Below, piece by piece: positions 7,745-15,020 of a stretch of 18,432 nucleotides of DNA. The translations under genes and the position numbers were made by a program. Each line of letters starts with the position of its first letter. Position 1 is the stretch's first letter. This DNA comes from Halovenus sp. (GTDB lineage Archaea > Halobacteriota > Halobacteria > Halobacteriales > Haloarculaceae), in NCBI GenBank assembly GCA_003551945.1, contig PUNZ01000213.1:1-18432 (forward strand). The letters are read 5' to 3'. The notes below the pieces were generated by a model. That model worked only from the letters and a program-made list of their open reading frames with translations. It was not told the origin of the DNA and searched no databases.

Positions 7745-9778
7745 CTAGATTGGTGTGATATCAAGCGTCTCGTAGATGAACGCCCACTTATCAAGCGCTT
7801 GCTCTATCTGCACGGAGGTTGGCGTCCCCGTCCCGTGACCAGTCTCCTCGACACTATGGTAGCAGACTGGGTCATCACCCGTGGTGGCCTGCTGGACGCG
7901 CGCAGTCATTTTGCGGGCGTGGGCCGGATGGACGCGAGTGTCACCCGCTGCCGTCGCGAACAGTGTTGCTGGATACGGACACTCCTCGACGTGATGGTAT
8001 GGGGAGTACGACCGAAGCCACGCAAACTCCGTTTCGTTCTCGGGAGAGCCGTACTCACCAGTCCACGCTTGGCCAAGCAAAAACCGATGGAACCGGAGCA
8101 TATCGAGCAGCGGAACCGAACAGATGGCGGACCCAAACAGTTCGGGTCTGCGCGTGAGCGCCGCACCGACGGTCAGGCCACCGTTGCTCCCGCCACTGGC
8201 AGCGAGACGGTCAGTAGTTGTGTAGCCAGCATCGACGAGATACTCGGCCGCGGCCTCGAAGTCGTCGAACGTGTGTTCTTTGTGTTCGCGAGAGCCCTGT
8301 TCATGCCACTCCTCGCCGAACTCCGAACCACCACGAAGGCACGCCATTGCGAACATACCACCATCTCGCAGGAAGGGCAGACGGTATGGGCTAAGACTCG
8401 GTAACTGTGGAATTCGAAAGCCACCATAGGCGTAAAGTATCGCTGGTGCGTTGCCATCGAGTTCACGGTCGGCACGGTGGACGGTAAAGACCGGAACGCT
8501 GGCTCCATCTGTTGACTCAACCCAGTGACGTTCAACAGTCAAGTCGAGTTCCGCCTGCGGGTCGAGTTCCGTCGGCAACGTCGGCGACTGAACAACCGCC
8601 CAGTCATCGGGCCCGCTCTCCGAACCGGTTTCAACGTAAACGATACTCTTCGGTCTCTCAAAACTCTGGAGTGACAAGAATAACTCCGGCGAGTCGCGAC
8701 TCCCACGTAGTCCCTGTCTGGGAATTCCCGACAGCGTCGGGAGTGTGAGTTCGTAGCGCTCGGCCCCGTCGCGTTCGTGAATTGAGACAACCGAACTGGC
8801 ATCCCGAATCCGGTGGACTGCAAGACCGTCACCGACGGGAGCTACCTGTTGAATAACAGCTTCGGCTTCACGAAGTACCAGTTCGAAATCTGCAAGGCTG
8901 TCAGCCTCTCCAACCGCAGCGGCATCGATACCGAACACCTGACCGCGCGGTGCGTCATACGTCGTGTGGACGTACACTCGGCCGCCGTTCACAGTAACCG
9001 ACAGTGGCGAATCGAGGTCGGTCAGGACTGGTTCGAGGTCGTCATCGACAAGCACGAACAGCTCGCTATCGGTGCCAAGTTCGCTACTCGTCACAAGGAC
9101 AACTCCCGAGTCAGGTCCAACCTGGACCATTGGCCATCGTTCCGGGTCGAACGCAGCGGTGACAAGACGGTCGTCTCCATTGAGTTCGTGATACCGTAGC
9201 TCTTTGTCGAGTTGCTCACCTTCGTCGGCGGCACCAGTTGAAGTATAATAGAAGCCGTGCTCGTCCCACGCGACCCCGTTACATCGGCCGACATCTGTGA
9301 GGCGCTCGACAATCTCGCCGGTGTCGCTATCCACGACGTGGAGGTCGTACTGTTCGGTACCGGCGTCGTTCAAGCCATAGACGACAAGTGACCCATCCCA
9401 GTTTGGCTCGAACCACTGGAGAGCGGTCGTCTCGTCGAACGTTGTCGGGTCGACGAGTGTCTGTTGGTCAGCATCCGGACCATCACGAACGGTCAGTCTG
9501 GGTTGTTCCGCATCAGCAGCCTCAATGCGCTGGAAATACCGCCCACCACGTACTGTTGGCAAGAAGTAGTTCTCACGCCATCCAAGTTGCTCAAACGTGG
9601 GTGCAAGCGCCTCACGGCGCGCTGTCTGAATGATACTGTCAGTGAACTCGTTTTGCCGGCGCTCCCACTCTGTGACGCGCTCATCGTCACCTTCAAGCCA
9701 GCGATACGGGTCTTCGAACGTCTCGCCATGGAGAGTTTCCGTGAAGGACTCACGCTCCGTCTCGGGATATGTTGGCAT
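7745..9778 (-). CDS. Prolyl oligopeptidase family serine peptidase (S9A)
   Basis: A 677-residue cytoplasmic peptidase expected to cut after proline in short peptides. Seen: the N-terminal YRWLEGDDERVTEWERRQN helix region, a beta-propeller-like middle with repeated acidic blade strands, and a C-terminal alpha/beta hydrolase domain. The catalytic triad is intact: S531 in ASGGSNGG, D613 in AAGDTRVHPAHARKM and H648 in EETGHGTG. There is no signal peptide. Length matches family members of about 680-720 residues. The start ATG at 9778 is followed by MPTYPETERES, typical of the family. A perfect inverted repeat lies immediately before the start codon (9781-9798), pointing to transcriptional or translational control. 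The gene is divergent from the kinase-like gene at 9898. Confidence 0.95.
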   Translation of the reverse strand: MPTYPETERESFTETLHGETFEDPYRWLEGDDERVTEWERRQNEFTDSIIQTARREALAPTFEQLGWRENYFLPTVRGGRYFQRIEAADAEQPRLTVRDGPDADQQTLVDPTTFDETTALQWFEPNWDGSLVVYGLNDAGTEQYDLHVVDSDTGEIVERLTDVGRCNGVAWDEHGFYYTSTGAADEGEQLDKELRYHELNGDDRLVTAAFDPERWPMVQVGPDSGVVLVTSSELGTDSELFVLVDDDLEPVLTDLDSPLSVTVNGGRVYVHTTYDAPRGQVFGIDAAAVGEADSLADFELVLREAEAVIQQVAPVGDGLAVHRIRDASSVVSIHERDGAERYELTLPTLSGIPRQGLRGSRDSPELFLSLQSFERPKSIVYVETGSESGPDDWAVVQSPTLPTELDPQAELDLTVERHWVESTDGASVPVFTVHRADRELDGNAPAILYAYGGFRIPQLPSLSPYRLPFLRDGGMFAMACLRGGSEFGEEWHEQGSREHKEHTFDDFEAAAEYLVDAGYTTTDRLAASGGSNGGLTVGAALTRRPELFGSAICSVPLLDMLRFHRFLLGQAWTGEYGSPENETEFAWLRSYSPYHHVEECPYPATLFATAAGDTRVHPAHARKMTARVQQATTGDDPVCYHSVEETGHGTGTPTSVQIEQALDKWAFIYETLDITPI

Positions 9779-9780
9779 GG

Positions 9781-9798
9781 GAGCAACTACTGTTGCTC
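9781..9798 (-). promoter_or_regulatory. Perfect 7-bp inverted repeat before the oligopeptidase start (operator or hairpin)
   Basis: GAGCAAC (9781-9787), a 4-base spacer TACT, then GTTGCTC (9792-9798). It ends two bases before the ATG of the S9 peptidase, and an A-rich stretch near 9803-9809 sits at the expected box A distance. So it occupies the transcription start/start-codon region, where a repressor could block initiation or a hairpin could mask the start. Confidence 0.45.
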
Positions 9799-9897
9799 AT
9801 TGTTTTGCTGTTATGATGTGCGTTGGAGGGAACTCAGTACAATCTATCTGTTGGGGGAAAATTTCACGAGATGGAAAGGCTAGTGCTGAAGATTAAC

Positions 9898-10512
9898 ATG
9901 ACACTCTTCCAAAGTACAGTAATGCTCAATAAACATGCGTCTGGTCGGGTGTCATCGACTAAGAGCCACGCGAAATTGTCTGCAGTAGATTCTGCGTATC
10001 GAGATGAACTAGACCGCGTCGGGAAAGCCCAATACGGTGCCAAGCGTCGGCGTGACCAAGCACGAGTGCGGCGGCTACGGAGTCGCGTTGTCGATGGGCC
10101 TGCTATCGGTTCCGGGATTGGCCGCGATGTCTATTCACTACCCAGTGACGTCATTACTGACCCCACCTACGAATCGTATGTCATAAAATTCGCTTCGTCG
10201 GACCCAAGAGACACGTTCGGGCAGGCGCGCAACGGGCGGATGCAGAACCGGACCGAGGCGCGGATATGGAAACAGACACGTTGTGAGCTTCTGGTTCCGG
10301 TCGTTGACGCCGACCCCCGTGGCTACTGGCTTGTCATGCCAGCGGGTGAACGGATCCCAACTGAGATGAGAGCTGTTGAGCAATTCACCGAACAACTGAT
10401 AGCTCAGTGTGAGCTTGAGTCACTCGGTACCGATATTATCGAACAAGATATTGTGTCTCTCGACGGAACACCGAAGCTCTGTGATTATGGATACAACCCG
10501 GAAAACCGGTGA
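9898..10512 (+). CDS. Minimal protein-kinase-like protein, function unknown
   Basis: 204 residues from the ATG at 9898. I do not recognise a named family, but kinase-fold landmarks appear in order: a glycine-rich loop GSGIGRDVY (71-79), VIKFA with the candidate catalytic lysine K97, RTEARIW with E120 as the helix-C glutamate, a hinge-like YWLVMPAGE (143-151), a catalytic-loop-like D179-x4-D184, and DGTPKLCDYG with D196 in a DYG variant of DFG. The protein stops eight residues after DYG, so nearly the whole C-lobe is absent. A basic patch (residues 49-63, rich in Arg) precedes the loop. In-frame ATGs at 9823 and 9871 exist; I chose 9898 because GAAAATTT at 9857-9864 could be a box A for a short leader. 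It converges on the APH-like gene. Confidence 0.7.
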   Translation: MTLFQSTVMLNKHASGRVSSTKSHAKLSAVDSAYRDELDRVGKAQYGAKRRRDQARVRRLRSRVVDGPAIGSGIGRDVYSLPSDVITDPTYESYVIKFASSDPRDTFGQARNGRMQNRTEARIWKQTRCELLVPVVDADPRGYWLVMPAGERIPTEMRAVEQFTEQLIAQCELESLGTDIIEQDIVSLDGTPKLCDYGYNPENR

Positions 10513-10559
10513 ATCGCCTCGGGGCATTCTCCTTGTATTCTGTAACCACAGCAAGGCAA

Positions 10560-11525
10560 TCAGGAGTCTCTGACAAGTCCGGTCAAGGCTGCTCGATGGA
10601 ACTGGATGGCATCTTCCTGACCGACGGGAGGATAGCCTGGGTTCGTTACCTCCCCGTTCGAATCGACAGCGCTGTCAGCAATTGCGATAGCGCGGTGAGA
10701 CGGGGTTATTGAGGGGTATGGCCTTACCGCGGTATATCCAGATTCAAAGGCGCGACGAAGGGGGTCAGGGTTTGAAACGTACCAGTCTGCGACTAGATAC
10801 TCACACTTTGCAACCGACAGTGCTGGTGGAGCCGCAAGTGGTGCTTCCCAGTCGAGTACTGCCGTGATTGAATCGTCGACAATCAGCGCGTTTCCAGGAC
10901 GAAAGTCCCACGGAAACAGCCGTGCTGGCGGTTCCGTCACGGGGATGCGCCCGAGCAATTCCTCCAACTCATTGCGAATTGGGTCAAACGGTTCAGGCAG
11001 CCGATTAATGGCTTGCCGGCCGTATTCCGTAACCCAATCAGACCACGTTCGACCGCCACCGGTGAGCCCCGTGTCTGAGTGGATGAGCCGGCCGTATGAG
11101 TTGAACGGAAAGACCTCGTGAAGGCGGGCAAGCGCCTTACCGAACCAGCGTACCACGTCACGGCGAGTCTCATCGCTGACAGCGGTAAAACGCTGATGCA
11201 AATCATCGCCGGCAACATACGCCGTGAGCATATATGCAATGTCGTTGTGTGTCCCTGCTGCGAGGACGGGCGGAACGGGCACGAACGTCCGCCGGCGTAT
11301 CTCTCGGAGAAGTGTCGCCTCAGTTTGGAGCCAGGTCTGTTCATCACAGAGTTGGACGACGACTGGACCACGGTTGGGAAACGTCGCAATAGCAGTTTGT
11401 TTTCGGTTCCCGCGGCTGATTTTGGTCACCTCGATTGACTCCTCCTCAAGCGCTGTAAGCGCAACATGGGCCGTCTGACGCATCCGTTGCGACTCGTAAA
11501 CGCCCGCAAGACCATCCTCGCTCAT
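10560..11525 (-). CDS. Aminoglycoside phosphotransferase (APH)-family protein
   Basis: A 321-residue kinase-like protein of the APH/choline-kinase superfamily. Seen: VVVQLCDEQTW (55-65), TEATLLREI with the helix-C E69, YMLTAYVAGDDLHQRF as hinge, GKALARLHEV, the catalytic loop LFPWDFRPGNALI with D207 and N212, and VLDWE with the metal-binding D225. Two deviations: the strand that normally carries the ATP-binding lysine reads Q58, and the usual HGD of the catalytic loop is PWD. Activity could therefore be altered. Substrate is unknown; antibiotic resistance should not be assumed. Its start overlaps the HAD phosphatase stop by 4 bases (ATGA), so translation is coupled and the two genes probably work together. 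Confidence 0.85.
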   Translation of the reverse strand: MSEDGLAGVYESQRMRQTAHVALTALEEESIEVTKISRGNRKQTAIATFPNRGPVVVQLCDEQTWLQTEATLLREIRRRTFVPVPPVLAAGTHNDIAYMLTAYVAGDDLHQRFTAVSDETRRDVVRWFGKALARLHEVFPFNSYGRLIHSDTGLTGGGRTWSDWVTEYGRQAINRLPEPFDPIRNELEELLGRIPVTEPPARLFPWDFRPGNALIVDDSITAVLDWEAPLAAPPALSVAKCEYLVADWYVSNPDPLRRAFESGYTAVRPYPSITPSHRAIAIADSAVDSNGEVTNPGYPPVGQEDAIQFHRAALTGLVRDS

Positions 11526-12196
11526 TGCTCACCTCGCAGAATACCTGGCACTTCAGCGAGCGAGTCGATAACAAAATCCGGTTTGTACGCCCCCACATCT
11601 TGGTCTTGCTGAAGCCACGCGACAGGAAGGCCAGCATTGTGTGCTCCCGCAACATCATAGCGGAGAGAGTTGCCAATGTAGAGCGTCCTTTCCCGGACGG
11701 TATCAAGCGACTCGATTGCCCGGTCAAACGGAACCGTATGCGGTTTCGAACGAGAGAGTTCAGCCGCATACACACTCGTGTCGAATCGGTGACTGATACC
11801 AAGTGTATCAATTTTCTGTCGTTGCCTGGTTTCTGGACCGTTGGTGACGATGCCTATCTTGCCGGCAGCCGCAGCGTGCTCAAGCGCAGTTTCTGCCCCG
11901 GAGGTGAAGGCAACTGCACTGTTATCAATCGATGCAACAAGCGCACGACTTAATTCGAGTATCTCTACCCCAGAGTGTCCGTACTGTGCGGCGACCCGCG
12001 CGAATCCCGCGCCAAAATAGCCCACAATATCGTCGTGGTCTGGCGGGCCTTCGAGCGCGTCCCAAAGAGCCTGTGGGTCACCAAATGGAGCCTCATCTAC
12101 CTGAGCGAACGCCCGTTCGTACATCGCTTGGGTATCCTGCGTCCGCCGACAGAGCGTCCCATCGAGGTCAAAGATCACTGCGTCAAACGGTGGCAC
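11522..12196 (-). CDS. HAD-superfamily hydrolase (phosphatase-like)
   Basis: A 224-residue haloacid-dehalogenase-type hydrolase, likely a small-molecule phosphatase. Seen: motif I FDLDGTL with nucleophile D10 and acid D12, motif II IVTNGPE, the motif III lysine in SKPHTVPF and motif IV YIGNSLRYDVAGA, plus a helical cap between motifs I and II typical of the phosphoglycolate-phosphatase-like branch. The frame stays open to an ATG at 12271, but I choose GTG at 12196: a strong box A TTTTTATC (12218-12225) is 22-29 bases upstream, fitting a leaderless mRNA, and the domain begins right there (VPPFDAVIFDLDGTL). The stop overlaps the APH-like start. Substrate unknown. Confidence 0.88.
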   Translation of the reverse strand: MPPFDAVIFDLDGTLCRRTQDTQAMYERAFAQVDEAPFGDPQALWDALEGPPDHDDIVGYFGAGFARVAAQYGHSGVEILELSRALVASIDNSAVAFTSGAETALEHAAAAGKIGIVTNGPETRQRQKIDTLGISHRFDTSVYAAELSRSKPHTVPFDRAIESLDTVRERTLYIGNSLRYDVAGAHNAGLPVAWLQQDQDVGAYKPDFVIDSLAEVPGILRGEQ

Positions 12197-12217
12197 GGAT
12201 AGCAATTGGTGTGAGAT

Positions 12218-12225
12218 GATAAAAA
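12218..12225 (-). promoter_or_regulatory. Box A for the HAD/APH operon
   Basis: TTTTTATC on the minus strand, 22-29 bases before the GTG at 12196. It decides the start of the HAD gene, since the longer frame to 12271 would begin upstream of the promoter. Confidence 0.55.
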
Positions 12226-12273
12226 CTCGGTGCCGGTCGAACGCGATTCGGGCAACAGAAGAAACAAACACTC

Positions 12274-12279
12274 TTTTTT
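12274..12279 (+). promoter_or_regulatory. Box A-like T run for the CPBP protease gene
   Basis: TTTTTT within CTCTTTTTTC, 23-28 bases before the ATG at 12302. It supports that start over the in-frame ATG at 12230, which would lie before the promoter. Confidence 0.4.
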
Positions 12280-12301
12280 CACGACTACAAATCCTCTAGC
12301 A

Positions 12302-13816
12302 ATGAGTGGTCCCGGAGACGAGATATTCTGTCCGTCCTGTGGCGAGCGTATCAAGCGCACAGCCAACTTCTGTCGGTCATGTGGGGAACCCAATCGGAAA
12401 GGGTCCTCAACAGAGTCCGATACGGAGCAACCCCATAGTGACAGACAACATGAGACAACAGATGAGGAATCAACGGAATACATCCCTCATCGTGACGACG
12501 AGTGGCCGGGCCAATCGTGGGATAAACTGGATGGATGGGCAGGTGAACCCCCGAAAGGACATCACGAACCGGGGGCGAGCGATAACGACGCAACCGACTC
12601 CTGGTGGGCAAAAGCCCTTCCAGAGAGTGCAAGAAATCGTGATGAAAGCACGGCACGACTGCTTGGAGTTGCTTCAGGCCTTGCCCTTCTCGGTATCGTC
12701 ATCCTCAGCGTTCTCTCGTTCGTGGTGTTATTTGGTGGAATGTCCGTGGGCCTCGCCTCGATGGATGCCAACACATCCGTAACCATCGAAGAGGTCACCG
12801 CCACCGACGATGACGAAACGATTGCAATTTCTCTCGCAGAGGAGTTACCGGAGGATACCGAACTAACCCTTCGGTATAGCGACGACGAAGAAAGCCTCGT
12901 GCGAGCGGATGATGGGGAACCGATAGCTTCGTTCAGTCTCAATACGGTTGCTGACCCCGACCGATTTTACTGGGCAGGGGATGAAAACGGCGAAGATACC
13001 CCGATAGAAGATGGTGAACTCGTCGAAGCAACTATCGCTGACTCGGGTGACGAGATTCTGCTCACGTTTGATACCCCAGTCGAGATAGCTGATGAAGAGC
13101 AGGCACGCGAGGACTTCTCCGTCCTTATCGAAGAACCACAGGACCCAATCGGGTTAGCGCTCCTTGCAACGGCGATCGGACAGTTAGTCGGGTTCGCCGG
13201 CCTGTCACTCTGGTATCTCAGACGGCGAGAGTTCTCCTGGGAGCAGATTAAAACATATCTTGGTGTCCGCTTCCCGACGCTGAAAGAGTACGGTATCATT
13301 ATCGGTGCCTGGATACTGATTCTCATTCTCTCGATCATCGTCGGACTGTTCCTCATGGAACTCCTCCCAGAGGTAACTGGGACGGAACCACCTGAGCCAG
13401 CCGATGACCCGATAACCGATATGATAATCGATGACCCAGCAATCGTGCCGTTGTTGATGCTGTTTATGTTTCTCATCGTTGGCCCAGCCGAAGAACTGCT
13501 CTTTCGGGGGGTCATTCAGGGCCGACTGCGTGAGCGGTTTTCTGCCGGACCCGCAATCCTGTTTGCAACGCTCATCTTCACCCTCGTCCACGTCATCACC
13601 TACATTGGTGCGCCAGCCCAGGTCGCCGTCACGCTACTGGTTCTGTTCGTGACAGCGATTGTACTCGGGATAGTCTATGAGTATACCAAAAACATCGTCG
13701 TGGTCTCCTTGCTCCATGGCTTACACAATTCGATGGTTATCCTCTTTACCTATATTGATGCCTCTGTTGGCATGGAGGCCTTCCTCTGGGGGCTTATTTC
13801 GCTACTTCCGCTGTAA
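12302..13816 (+). CDS. CPBP-family (CAAX/Abi) intramembrane protease with N-terminal zinc ribbon
   Basis: 504 residues. Seen in order: a double-CXXC zinc ribbon (C10, C13, C24, C27); a long acidic linker to about 112; a membrane helix at about 119-152; a soluble beta-rich, acidic domain to about 282 that should lie outside the cell; then several membrane helices carrying the CPBP motifs: EELLFRG with E397-E398 and R402, H430 in the next helix, and HGLHNS with H472 and N476. These residues form the metal-dependent active site of the Rce1/CPBP family. Substrate is unknown; haloarchaea lack obvious CAAX processing, so a role in processing or immunity-like functions is only inference. Transcribed alone, divergent from the HAD gene. 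Confidence 0.9.
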   Translation: MSGPGDEIFCPSCGERIKRTANFCRSCGEPNRKGSSTESDTEQPHSDRQHETTDEESTEYIPHRDDEWPGQSWDKLDGWAGEPPKGHHEPGASDNDATDSWWAKALPESARNRDESTARLLGVASGLALLGIVILSVLSFVVLFGGMSVGLASMDANTSVTIEEVTATDDDETIAISLAEELPEDTELTLRYSDDEESLVRADDGEPIASFSLNTVADPDRFYWAGDENGEDTPIEDGELVEATIADSGDEILLTFDTPVEIADEEQAREDFSVLIEEPQDPIGLALLATAIGQLVGFAGLSLWYLRRREFSWEQIKTYLGVRFPTLKEYGIIIGAWILILILSIIVGLFLMELLPEVTGTEPPEPADDPITDMIIDDPAIVPLLMLFMFLIVGPAEELLFRGVIQGRLRERFSAGPAILFATLIFTLVHVITYIGAPAQVAVTLLVLFVTAIVLGIVYEYTKNIVVVSLLHGLHNSMVILFTYIDASVGMEAFLWGLISLLPL

Positions 13817-13827
13817 ATCGCCTCGGG

Positions 13828-14832
13828 TCAATAAGAACTTCCTTCGATAATTTTCTGAATCTGTTCCTCTAACTCGACGAGATGACACAGCGGATTACCT
13901 GGGTAGACAACAGGATTTTCGAGCATTCCCACAAGGAGCCCAGTAAACGGTGCTTCGACGACAACGTTCTCCGTTTTGAACGGGTTCGTAATCGTACAAA
14001 TGTCCTCGCCTTCATGCACCAATTCTCCTTCGGCATGATGCATATCGACAATGCCTCCGACGTCCGCTCGAATCCAGGTTTTTTCGCTTGACCCGGCAAT
14101 GACGGTCCGCCATCCCGGCCACCGAACAGTTGATTGTGGGAGCATGCCGAACTCCGCAAACACGCTCTCTACACCGGCAAGCGCTTCGTCGATAAGCGTT
14201 CGCTGAAAGCGGTGTGCTTCTCCCATCTCGATCGTGATTGTCGGAATGTCGGCACGGGTTGCCTCGCCGCGAAGGGTCCCTTCAGGCCCCTCGCTATCGA
14301 TGATGACGTTGGTCCCAAACGCCTTCGCAAGCCGTGCGCTGGCGGCGTCGGTCATATCTGCTCGGGCGTGAATCATGTTGGTTCTGCCACGGGTGGAGGT
14401 ATGAAAATCAAGGCCATAGTCACACGGCTCAATGAAGTTGGTATAGATTTTATGTGCCATCCGTTTGGAACTGGTCGAGCCTTCACTCCCGGGGAACGAC
14501 CGATTCAAATCACGGTCATAGACCGGAAGATACCGTTCCTGTGCAAGGAATCCAGGGACGTTCAACACCGGGAGACAGACAAGGGTCCCAGCCAGGTCCG
14601 AAAGGTCCCATTCGTGTGCCACTTCCCGCACGACTTCGATACCGTTGAGCTCGTCGCCGTGTGAGGCAGCAGTTAGAAAGACCGTCGGCCCCTCCTGCTC
14701 GCCGTTGACGATTGTGACCGGAAGCCGAACCGGGTCGCCAAGATACGTTTCACTAATACTGTAGCGGAGGTTTTGGCGTTCACCGGGTGCAACGGCACCG
14801 CCGCTGAACGTGAAACTCCCTGCTTCAGTCAT
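13828..14832 (-). CDS. Succinylglutamate desuccinylase/aspartoacylase (AstE/AspA) family protein
   Basis: A 334-residue zinc hydrolase of the M14-like AstE/AspA family, which cleaves amide bonds of N-acyl amino acids or related peptides. Seen: zinc ligands H58 and E61 in AASHGDELNG, H144 in LDFHTSTRGR, the substrate-binding YDRDLNRSFPG (105-115) and the catalytic glutamate E202 in TIEMGEAH, then a C-terminal beta domain. The start ATG at 14832 is preceded by a purine-rich AGGTGA, a good Shine-Dalgarno site, unusual in this mostly leaderless window. The gene diverges from the RimK-protease fusion across 188 bases; this pairing suggests one pathway, with this enzyme removing or trimming what the ligase adds. 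Exact substrate unknown. Confidence 0.9.
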   Translation of the reverse strand: MTEAGSFTFSGGAVAPGERQNLRYSISETYLGDPVRLPVTIVNGEQEGPTVFLTAASHGDELNGIEVVREVAHEWDLSDLAGTLVCLPVLNVPGFLAQERYLPVYDRDLNRSFPGSEGSTSSKRMAHKIYTNFIEPCDYGLDFHTSTRGRTNMIHARADMTDAASARLAKAFGTNVIIDSEGPEGTLRGEATRADIPTITIEMGEAHRFQRTLIDEALAGVESVFAEFGMLPQSTVRWPGWRTVIAGSSEKTWIRADVGGIVDMHHAEGELVHEGEDICTITNPFKTENVVVEAPFTGLLVGMLENPVVYPGNPLCHLVELEEQIQKIIEGSSY

Positions 14833-14838
14833 CGGTTT

Positions 14839-14844
14839 TCACCT
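14839..14844 (-). promoter_or_regulatory. Shine-Dalgarno site for the AstE/AspA-like gene
   Basis: AGGTGA on the minus strand, six bases before the ATG at 14832. It implies a leadered transcript, compatible with a box A-like CTATACG at 14877-14883. Confidence 0.55.
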
Positions 14845-14876
14845 GTCCGTCGTAGCTAGTCACCGGTGGGCTACCA

Positions 14877-15017
14877 CGTATAGCTGCGCGAAATACTCTC
14901 ATACCAGTATCTGACCATCCCGCGGTATATATATCACGTTCGAGTCAGTGGCATACGTTTCACTCAAATTTCAGCTATTGCATCGGCACATCTAAGCCAC
15001 GACCAGTTTGTATTATA
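14877..15017. promoter_or_regulatory. Divergent promoter region between AstE/AspA-like gene and rimK fusion
   Basis: Three AT-rich elements are visible. CTATACG (14877-14883, minus strand) suits a short-leader transcript of the AstE/AspA gene. TATATATAT at about 14926-14934 could serve either strand with leaders of about 60 bases. On the plus strand TCTAAG (14991-14996) lies about 25-30 bases before the rimK ATG at 15021, and TATTATAG sits just before the ATG. I cannot decide which are used. Confidence 0.4.
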
Positions 15018-15020
15018 GAT

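Noticed and set aside
7631..8404. 257-codon plus-strand frame opposite the oligopeptidase C-terminus
   Set aside because: It lies antisense to the catalytic domain with its intact triad; the translation is basic and unlike the acidic haloarchaeal proteins around it.
10560..11525. Calling the APH-family gene an antibiotic resistance gene
   Set aside because: The family is broad, ATP-site residues deviate, and the coupling to a HAD phosphatase suggests metabolism rather than resistance.
12967..13515. 182-codon minus-strand frame within the CPBP protease gene
   Set aside because: Ser/Ile-rich reverse of membrane-helix codons; no start context or motif.
14745..14963. Repeated 12-mer ATACGTTTCACT, once in the AstE/AspA gene and once in the divergent region
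   Set aside because: One copy is inside coding sequence and a match of this length is expected by chance in a window this size.
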